In this document: positions 15,146-21,247 of the stretch, in pieces | Layout: every line of letters begins with the position of its first letter | Numbering within the stretch: position 1 is the first letter of the stretch | IMG/VR virus record: IMGVR_UViG_3300017714_000213 | Location: 1 to 21,247 of that record | Length of the DNA: 21,247 nucleotides | DNA from: a virus | Direction: 5' to 3' (one strand) | The notes under the pieces: model-generated | Databases searched by the model: none | The model's input: the letters and a program-made list of their open reading frames with translations, nothing else | Told to the model about the DNA's origin: nothing | Program-made: the position numbers and the translations under genes

Positions 15146-17152
15146 ATGGGAGCAATATTAGAAGTAAAATATTTTAACTCTTTTTGGATGAAGCAAGTTC
15201 AGGGTGAAACAACTGTAAATAATGAAAATAATCCAAAATGGCCTAGCTTAGAATGGAATCCATTCGGATATCCTAAATTCCCATTGTATGCAGAAACAGA
15301 TAATGATAACTGGTACATAGAAGAAGCTAGAATAAGAGGTGGTTATAACAATACAATTGTTTCTTTAGGAGTAAGAGCCTATTTAAATGAAAAAAATCCC
15401 GTGCAAGACGTTAGAGACTCTTCATTGATATACTCTGGTATATATAACAATAGAACAGAAATTAATAGAACAAATGTATTTAGCGTAGGTAAAGTTATAG
15501 AAACTGACTTAGACCCTATGGATGGAAGTGTTCAAAAACTATTTGCAGAAGACACTAATTTAACTATATTTCAAGAAAACAAAATAACAAAAGCTTTAAT
15601 AAATAAAAATGCTATATATTCTGGAGATCAAGGATCTAAAGAAACTTCTGAAATTCCTGTAATAGGACAAATAGTTCCTTATTTAGGTGTTTTTGGAATT
15701 GGTAAAAACCCTGAGTCTTTTGCTCAATATGGTTTTAGAAAATATTTTGTAGATCCAATAAGAGGATCTGTTATGAGGTTGTCAAGAGATGGTTTAACTG
15801 AAATATCTAACTACGGTATGAAAGATTATTTTAGAGATACTTTAAACTCTTTTGATTCACAAAGCAAAGAAGCTTTAATTCCTTGGAAGAAATATACTTC
15901 TTTCAATCCAACATCTCTGGTGGAAGGTATAGTTTTACAAGGTACGGAAATCGTAAGCCCATACGCTGTTATACAAAGTCAATCTTCTGCATATACATTT
16001 ATTCAACTCGGTACAACAGCTACACTACCTGTTGTTTACAATGGTCAAGCTGGTCCTCCAGGAAACGGTACTGGATTTACTGCACAGGTAACTATTAATA
16101 CAAACAGTGGTAATCTATCAGATGGAAGTATTTCAGCTACTATTATAGATGGAGGGTCAGGTTACGCTTTAGGTGATTCGATGATAGTGGTTGGTGACGG
16201 TATATTTTACAGTGGGCAAATCGAATTTAATATAAACTCTAGTATGTTAAATAGTACATTGAATAAGTTTTATATTGACAAAGATCCTAATTGTTTAGCT
16301 TTTGTTGGAAGTAAAGTTTTTAATGTTAACTCAAATGGATTAAAAATAAATACAGGAGCAACTGTTTCTAAAGTGTCTAAAATTACTTTATCTAGTGGAG
16401 ATGAAATACTAGAAATTTTTACAGATATAACAGTTACACCTACTAATGATGGATTTTTTGGATATAATTATACTAGTAGAATAGCTGGAGGTTGGGATAA
16501 TTACAATAGATACTACACTGTTTCAGTTCAACCTACTCCTTCTTTTTTACAAACGCAATTAAATTATGATACAGTGTCTTGGGACGAAAGTATAAATGGT
16601 TGGGTTTCTTTTTACAGCTATAAACCTGGTTTTTCTTCAAGTTTAAAAGGTTTATATTTTTCTACACAAGGACATTCATTGTATCAACATAACTTAGGTT
16701 CATACAGTAAATATTACGGTGTCTCAAGAAGAGCTTTTGTTAGGTTTTTAATTAATTCAAATCCTTCTATTAGAAAAACATTTCAAACTATAAATTATGA
16801 AGGCGATAATGGATGGGAAGTAGTTTCAGTTAATTCCGATGCTACAAAGTTTAGTAACCAAAGCTCTACTAGAGTAGATGTTGGAAATTCAATAAGAAGC
16901 TATAATGAAGGCGTTTACGTTGGTTATGATGGTTTTCCACAAAGAGCAGGTTTTGAAAGAAAAGAAAATTTATACACATCTAACTTAATAAATACATCTC
17001 AACCCAACCCTGAAGAGGTTATTGGTGGTAGTGTATTAACAGGATTAAAAGGCTATTTACTAGAGGCCACATTCCAAGTAGACGGATCAACGGATGTTGG
17101 TGGACCTAAGGAAATATGGTCAGTAGGAACAACTTACGTTCAATCATCTTAA
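15146..17152 (+). CDS. Second tail nozzle/stabilisation-like protein
   Basis: This 668-residue beta-rich protein lies immediately after the giant tail protein. Diagnostic-looking segments are LFAEDTNLTIFQENKITKAL (about 130-150), YGFRKYFVDPIRGSVMRLSR (about 194-213, followed by DGLTEIS), VSWDESINGWVSFYSYKPGF (about 476-495) and INYEGDNGW (about 548-556). I know this set from stabilisation/nozzle proteins of crAss-like and other marine phages, related to P22 gp10. A GGSGYALGD motif near residues 336-344 sits in a Gly/Thr-rich insert of the kind seen in two other tail genes. I infer that it completes the tail nozzle with its upstream neighbour; the two may represent a split or duplication of one ancestral nozzle function. 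An alternative is a baseplate-like outer ring. Confidence 0.6.
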   Translation: MGAILEVKYFNSFWMKQVQGETTVNNENNPKWPSLEWNPFGYPKFPLYAETDNDNWYIEEARIRGGYNNTIVSLGVRAYLNEKNPVQDVRDSSLIYSGIYNNRTEINRTNVFSVGKVIETDLDPMDGSVQKLFAEDTNLTIFQENKITKALINKNAIYSGDQGSKETSEIPVIGQIVPYLGVFGIGKNPESFAQYGFRKYFVDPIRGSVMRLSRDGLTEISNYGMKDYFRDTLNSFDSQSKEALIPWKKYTSFNPTSLVEGIVLQGTEIVSPYAVIQSQSSAYTFIQLGTTATLPVVYNGQAGPPGNGTGFTAQVTINTNSGNLSDGSISATIIDGGSGYALGDSMIVVGDGIFYSGQIEFNINSSMLNSTLNKFYIDKDPNCLAFVGSKVFNVNSNGLKINTGATVSKVSKITLSSGDEILEIFTDITVTPTNDGFFGYNYTSRIAGGWDNYNRYYTVSVQPTPSFLQTQLNYDTVSWDESINGWVSFYSYKPGFSSSLKGLYFSTQGHSLYQHNLGSYSKYYGVSRRAFVRFLINSNPSIRKTFQTINYEGDNGWEVVSVNSDATKFSNQSSTRVDVGNSIRSYNEGVYVGYDGFPQRAGFERKENLYTSNLINTSQPNPEEVIGGSVLTGLKGYLLEATFQVDGSTDVGGPKEIWSVGTTYVQSS

Positions 17153-17162
17153 AAAATAAAAT

Positions 17163-17861
17163 ATGTTATTAGAAATATTAGAAATATACAATTACGAACC
17201 ACAGCTAGCTATGCCTGGACCTATGGTGGCCTTAGCAATAGGTGGAGCTATTATGCAAGGTGTATCTGGTTTAATGGCTAATGGAAAAGCTAATGGAATG
17301 AACTCTCAAATTGAAGGCTTACAATCTGATTTAGACAGTTTAGTTGCTGGAAGACAAGAGATTCCAGATATTTCAGATAGTCTTACAGACATGTCTTCTT
17401 CTTTAAGTAATCCATATGCTAATTTAGGCGTAGCTACTCAAGGAGCTAAGATACAAATGGAACAAACTGACTTAGCGTTAGCAAATACATTAGATACAAT
17501 AGCTCAAGCCGGTTTAGGAGCTGGTGGTGCAACAGCATTAGCTAGAGAAGCAGCAAGATCTAAAAACAAAATATCAGCTAGCATAGAACAACAAGAAGTT
17601 CAAAATGAAAAATTAAAAGCTCAAGGTAGTATGCAGCTTCAACAACAAATATTAGCTGAAAAAGTTAGAATGCAGCAAGGAGAAATTGCTGCACAACAAT
17701 TTATGTATACAGCTCAAGAAACTAGAACTAACTCTGATTTAGATAGAGCTGCTGGTTTACTTGATAATGCTTTAGCACAACAAGCGCAATATTCATCAGA
17801 CTCTATGACTGCTTTTGGCAACATGGGTGGTTCACTAATATCAGCTGGGTTAAACGGGTAA
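17163..17861 (+). CDS. Putative internal virion (ejection) protein, small
   Basis: This 232-residue protein has a Gly/Ala-rich hydrophobic segment near the N-terminus (PGPMVALAIGGAIMQGVSGL, about residues 18-37) that could insert into a membrane, then a long Gln/Glu/Ala helical region with coiled-coil character (ASIEQQEVQNEKLKAQGSMQ and onward) and a Gly-rich end. Size, composition and place right after the nozzle genes recall T7 gp14, which forms an outer-membrane channel during DNA ejection. That parallel is inference; no sequence identity is claimed. The start at 17163 follows AAAATAAAAT; an in-frame ATG at 17211 would remove the first 16 residues and start just before the hydrophobic segment, and I cannot exclude it. 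Confidence 0.5.
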   Translation: MLLEILEIYNYEPQLAMPGPMVALAIGGAIMQGVSGLMANGKANGMNSQIEGLQSDLDSLVAGRQEIPDISDSLTDMSSSLSNPYANLGVATQGAKIQMEQTDLALANTLDTIAQAGLGAGGATALAREAARSKNKISASIEQQEVQNEKLKAQGSMQLQQQILAEKVRMQQGEIAAQQFMYTAQETRTNSDLDRAAGLLDNALAQQAQYSSDSMTAFGNMGGSLISAGLNG

Positions 17862-17877
17862 TAATAAAATAAAATAT

Positions 17878-20085
17878 ATGGGAACTTATTCAAAACCAAC
17901 TTTAGTATTAGATACTAGTTTAGGAGCTTTTAGTACGGCTTTGCAATCTGGAACAGACAAAGCTATAGCGGCAGTGGCGGCGAAGAAAAAACAAGAACAA
18001 ATACAGTTACAAAAGCAGTTAAAAAAAGATCAAAAAGCTGAACAAGATAAAATTGACTGGCAACTAAAGCAAACAACAGCTTATAATAAAGATGCTCAGA
18101 AAATAAATATGGTTGATTTTGGTGAGCAAATAAACCCATCTGGAATTGGTGTCGACGGTAAATTAATACATACCGCTGAGACAGCAAAAGTTTATAGTGA
18201 TTTTGCAGCTACATTACCTAGCGATATAACTGATGCTGAATTAGAAATTGCGTTAAATAATAAATATGGAAATGAAGCTCCTGACGTTAATACTTTTTAT
18301 GGTGCATTAAACGAAAGAGGTGTACCTTTAGAAACTCAACTACAGGATTTTGCTAAAGTAAATTACCTTAGTATACCTTACAAGCCACAAACTTCTGAAG
18401 AAATAGATGCTTACTCAAAAAGCCAAGAGAAAATAGGAATAACAATGACTGATGGTGTTAAAATGATAGGCTACATAAAAGGTGTATCTAAAACTTTAAA
18501 TATCAATGGAAGCATAGGCACTTATCAAGATGACGGAACTCCTTTTCCACCAAAAGCCGGTAGAGAAAACACTATACTACAATTTCCAAAAGACGATAGT
18601 TATTCTCTTTTACAAAATACTGGTAGAGATTTTGCATTGAATATCAACATGGGAAAATACAAGTACGATGTAATAGATAATGAAGCTGTTGTAATTGTTA
18701 CACAAAGAGACGGAACTAAAAGTGTTATAACAAAAAGTGCATTGGAAAATCAAATAGCAAAAACTGGAAGTGGTTTTATTGGAGTTACTGATGGCAAAAA
18801 ATTTAATAGTTGGTTAAAAGTTTTAAAAACTAACATGCCTTCTAATTTATCATGGAAGGGAGATGTTACTACTAATACATTTGATACACTTAGTGATGAT
18901 GATCCAGATAAGAAAAAAAGAATAACTCAGAAAATAACAAATATATACGATAGTCAAATAAAGCTACAATCAGCTGTTAATAAAATAATTGATGAGGGTA
19001 ATTTAGGTTTTAAAGGTAGTAAAAATCAGAATGAAACAAACTTAGGTGTTCAAAATAATTGGCAAATGATGGGTGGTCCAATAGAAGCTAATGAAGGTGA
19101 TCCAAAACTAGACGCTTCTGGTCAACCTTATGAAGTTAATGGAATTCAAGCTGTTTGGACACAAGAAGAAATAGACGAAAGTGTTCAATACACAGGTACT
19201 CCAATTCAGAGAGAAAGAGCTAAAATGTTATTGTTTAATGTTTTAAATGCAAAATATATGCAAGATGCTAATACTTTAACTACTAGTAAAAAAATGATTA
19301 ATGGAGCTAGAGGCCAAGTGTTAACAAATAGAGCTCAAGACCTTTTAGATAGTGGTATACAGTTTCCAGAAAGTTCTAGATTAATTGTAAATACATATTT
19401 TAGAACTCCTAATAGTATATCACCAGCAGGAGATACTGATATAGGTCTTAGTCAAGTTTTAGATCCTACTAACTACGCTAATTTACAAAAAGATAATTTT
19501 AAAGGAAAAGTAGAAGTATTAAATGCTGTTTCTGGAGGTGCTCAATATATGACAGGTAAAATGTTAAAAGATTTAATGAGTAGTTCTGGTGCTGAAATAG
19601 TGGATGAAAATGGTAATAAAATAGCTGATCAAGTTCCATCAAAAAGCATATACTTAAATAGTGGCGGTAAGTGGCTTAGGAAACAAAACCTAGAAGGTAA
19701 AGACGCGTTTGTAAGAACATTGATAAGTAAAGGTGGTTTTGGAACTAACACTACAACTAATAAAGCTTTATCCATGTATGAGTCTTCTAATGCAACAACA
19801 ACAACAACAACGACAACGACAACAACAGGTACAGGAGCAACAGGAGGTACAGGAGCAGGCGTAACATTACCACCAAGTGATAGAAGGTTAAAGAAAAATA
19901 TAGTTAAAATTAATGAATCTGAATCTGGATTAAATATATACGAATTTGAATACATAAACAAAGAAGGTGTATACCAAGGTGTAATGTCTGACGAAATACC
20001 TAAAGAAGCTGTTTTAGTTGATAATAATGGATATGACACAGTTGACTACTCTAAATTAGATGTTGATTTTAAAAGAATAAAATAA
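17878..20085 (+). CDS. Putative internal virion protein with C-terminal S74-type chaperone domain
   Basis: This 735-residue protein falls in three parts. Residues about 1-75 are Lys/Gln-rich coiled coil (VAAKKKQEQIQLQKQLKKDQ). Residues 75-640 are a long region without a domain I recognise. A tract of 11 Thr and a Gly/Thr linker (about 640-661) lead to residues 667-735, which form a short S74 intramolecular chaperone: SDRRLKKNI with Ser667 and Lys672 spaced as in the catalytic dyad of self-cleaving endosialidase chaperones, then YQGVMSDE and VDYSKL. If active, it would cut itself off just before Ser667 after helping the protein trimerise or fold. Full S74 domains usually run on into a coiled coil, absent here. 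Gene order and length (T7 gp15 has 747 residues) suggest an ejection protein; a tail fibre or spike is the main alternative. Confidence 0.55.
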   Translation: MGTYSKPTLVLDTSLGAFSTALQSGTDKAIAAVAAKKKQEQIQLQKQLKKDQKAEQDKIDWQLKQTTAYNKDAQKINMVDFGEQINPSGIGVDGKLIHTAETAKVYSDFAATLPSDITDAELEIALNNKYGNEAPDVNTFYGALNERGVPLETQLQDFAKVNYLSIPYKPQTSEEIDAYSKSQEKIGITMTDGVKMIGYIKGVSKTLNINGSIGTYQDDGTPFPPKAGRENTILQFPKDDSYSLLQNTGRDFALNINMGKYKYDVIDNEAVVIVTQRDGTKSVITKSALENQIAKTGSGFIGVTDGKKFNSWLKVLKTNMPSNLSWKGDVTTNTFDTLSDDDPDKKKRITQKITNIYDSQIKLQSAVNKIIDEGNLGFKGSKNQNETNLGVQNNWQMMGGPIEANEGDPKLDASGQPYEVNGIQAVWTQEEIDESVQYTGTPIQRERAKMLLFNVLNAKYMQDANTLTTSKKMINGARGQVLTNRAQDLLDSGIQFPESSRLIVNTYFRTPNSISPAGDTDIGLSQVLDPTNYANLQKDNFKGKVEVLNAVSGGAQYMTGKMLKDLMSSSGAEIVDENGNKIADQVPSKSIYLNSGGKWLRKQNLEGKDAFVRTLISKGGFGTNTTTNKALSMYESSNATTTTTTTTTTTGTGATGGTGAGVTLPPSDRRLKKNIVKINESESGLNIYEFEYINKEGVYQGVMSDEIPKEAVLVDNNGYDTVDYSKLDVDFKRIK
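19795..19827 (+). repeat. Threonine-coding ACA/ACG triplet repeat
   Basis: Eleven consecutive Thr codons, nine ACA and two ACG, encode a poly-Thr linker just before the S74 domain. A run of triplets can change length by slippage without breaking the frame. The opposite strand gives a spurious poly-Val open frame. Confidence 0.9.
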
Positions 20086-20086
20086 T

Positions 20087-21247
20087 ATGGCTGAAGAAGT
20101 ATTTGAAGAAAATATAGAAACTCAAGAAGTTGTTGAAGAGAATATAGAAACTCAAGAAGTTGTTGGAGTAGTTTCTGTTAAACCAGAAGATCAAAACAAT
20201 ACTAAAGTAGAGGAAATTGAAAAGGTTGAAGTTGAGGGAGACCCACTAAAGCCTTATAGATTTAATGGTAGTCCGTTTTCTGAAAAAGAAATACAAGAAG
20301 CTGCAGATGTAGATGGCTTAACATTAGATGAATATTTAAAACAACACAGTAAAGATGTTTATAAAGTTAAACCTATAGAAGAAGTTGAACTTAAAATTAA
20401 TTTTGAAGATTTCAAATTTAAAAGTGAAGAAGAGTTAACTCCTAAATTAAAATCTTTATATCCTGGTTTCATTTTCACAGAAAGTGTAGTTGGTTCAGAT
20501 GTAATTGTTGTAGAAAACATTCAAACAGGTAAAAGCCAAGAAATAAAATTAGCTGGAGAAAAAGGTACAAATATTAACTATAGAACTACTGAAGAAGATA
20601 GTAAATCTGCTTATGATATTCTTAATGAATTTATAAATGATAATCCAGAAACTAATGAAACATCACAATTAATATACAATGCAACAGGACTTTCTAAAAA
20701 CGATGGTTTAGATTCAATAGAAATTTTTGAAGACAATAATATTAATTTCAAAGTATCTAATGAAGAACAAGCTGTCAATATTATAGAAGAGTTTGATATA
20801 TTACAAAAAGATGCTTTTAGAAACCCTTGGAAATATGGTTTTGGTAATGAAAATACTCCAGGTAAAGAAAGGTTTACTTTAACAGAAGATGACCACGAGC
20901 AAATATTAAAAACATTAAGTAATGAATTAAGAGATAAAACCGGATTAAGAGTAAGTGCAAAATCTTTAGAAAATATATATAAAAATTTAAAAGACCAAAA
21001 CAAATTATTCGTAGAGCAAGAGTATGATGAAAATAGATCAATTGAGCTTTCAGGTATAGATATTGATCCAGAATTTAAAAAGAATACAATAGAGTCTTTT
21101 AATTCTAAACTAACACCACAAGAGTTAAAAAACCAAGAGCTAAGTATTAAGCAAGGCGATATATCAAAAGATATAAATATATTAGAGGAAAAAATTAAGC
21201 AAGTTGATAAGAAAGAGTTAACAATTGAATACGATGAAGAAGCTAAA
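20087..21247 (+). CDS. N-terminal part of a large acidic virion protein (3' end outside window)
   Basis: The frame opens at ATG 20087, one base after the upstream stop, and stays open for 387 codons to the window edge. The N-terminus is very acidic and carries two copies of the decapeptide EENIETQEVV. Near residues 55-80 is YRFNGSPFSEKEIQEAAD, then GLTLDEYLKQH, a small helical block of a kind I associate with the N-terminus of very large structural proteins in marine podoviruses. The rest is Glu/Lys/Asn-rich, helix-prone and without a recognised catalytic motif; a lytic transglycosylase domain could lie beyond the window. As third gene after the nozzle, it occupies the place of the giant T7 gp16-type ejection protein. 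The role is inferred from order; the gene itself is certain. Confidence 0.65.
   Translation, partial: MAEEVFEENIETQEVVEENIETQEVVGVVSVKPEDQNNTKVEEIEKVEVEGDPLKPYRFNGSPFSEKEIQEAADVDGLTLDEYLKQHSKDVYKVKPIEEVELKINFEDFKFKSEEELTPKLKSLYPGFIFTESVVGSDVIVVENIQTGKSQEIKLAGEKGTNINYRTTEEDSKSAYDILNEFINDNPETNETSQLIYNATGLSKNDGLDSIEIFEDNNINFKVSNEEQAVNIIEEFDILQKDAFRNPWKYGFGNENTPGKERFTLTEDDHEQILKTLSNELRDKTGLRVSAKSLENIYKNLKDQNKLFVEQEYDENRSIELSGIDIDPEFKKNTIESFNSKLTPQELKNQELSIKQGDISKDINILEEKIKQVDKKELTIEYDEEAK
20105..20164 (+). repeat. 30-base tandem duplication inside the acidic N-terminus
   Basis: Bases 20105-20134 and 20135-20164 differ at a single position (A at 20110, G at 20140, both Glu codons). The unit encodes EENIETQEVV. 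The near-identity and synonymous difference indicate a recent in-frame duplication. Confidence 0.92.

Noticed and set aside
15883-16098. 71-codon + strand frame rich in Tyr, Ser and Cys inside the second nozzle-like gene.
   Set aside because: Out of frame within a conserved-looking gene, with biased shadow-type composition and no start context.
19629-20039. 136-codon frame on the - strand with a poly-Val run.
   Set aside because: It is the antisense of the Thr repeat and S74 domain of a well-supported + strand gene.
20611-21003. 130-codon frame on the - strand.
   Set aside because: It is fully antisense to the open acidic virion gene, which has normal codon use and continues to the window edge.
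1-21247. CRISPR array, insertion sequence, integrase, attachment site or diversity-generating retroelement.
   Set aside because: No regularly spaced repeats, transposase, recombinase, reverse transcriptase or template/variable repeat pair was seen.

Overview
The window is one contiguous block of tailed-phage virion genes, all on the + strand and tightly packed. It is cut at both ends, inside the terminase gene on the left and inside a large virion gene on the right. The DNA is strongly AT-rich. None of the complete genes' start codons has a Shine-Dalgarno sequence; starts are instead preceded by A/T-only runs, typically ending AAATATG. That pattern is typical of Bacteroidetes, so I infer a phage (or prophage or metagenomic virus contig) of a flavobacterium-like, probably marine, host. 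The gene order, the short-tail gene set and the absence of sheath or tape-measure genes point to a podovirus-type particle. The portal and tail proteins resemble those of crAss-like and related marine Bacteroidetes phages, but this assignment is from memory of family features and no search was run.

Layout. Positions 3-6207 are the head module: terminase large subunit (C-terminal part), an 810-residue portal with a long Q/K-rich tail, a charged scaffold-like protein and the major capsid protein. Positions 6208-6904 hold two small paralogous proteins bracketed by two terminator-like hairpins. Position 6905 starts a conserved-looking protein of unknown role. Positions 7688-8045 are the only long gap (358 bases). 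It has no convincing gene but contains repeated inverted TAAGCATAG elements, several small hairpins, two promoter-like direct repeats exactly 90 bases apart and a weak terminator-like hairpin. Positions 8046-17152 are the tail/connector module: two adaptor-like proteins and two large beta-rich tail hub/nozzle-like proteins. Positions 17163-21247 look like an ejection (internal virion) protein set of three genes, whose order and sizes recall T7 gp14-gp15-gp16. The middle one ends in a short S74-type intramolecular chaperone domain.

How they work together. Terminase and portal package DNA into a capsid built from the capsid protein on the scaffold. The adaptor proteins close the portal and carry the nozzle. 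The last three proteins are probably stored in the head or tail and released into the cell at infection. The most unusual features are the structured gap, the hairpins that sit only 20-28 bases before start codons, a 'GxGYxxGD' motif scattered through three tail proteins, and the S74 domain on an ejection-like protein.
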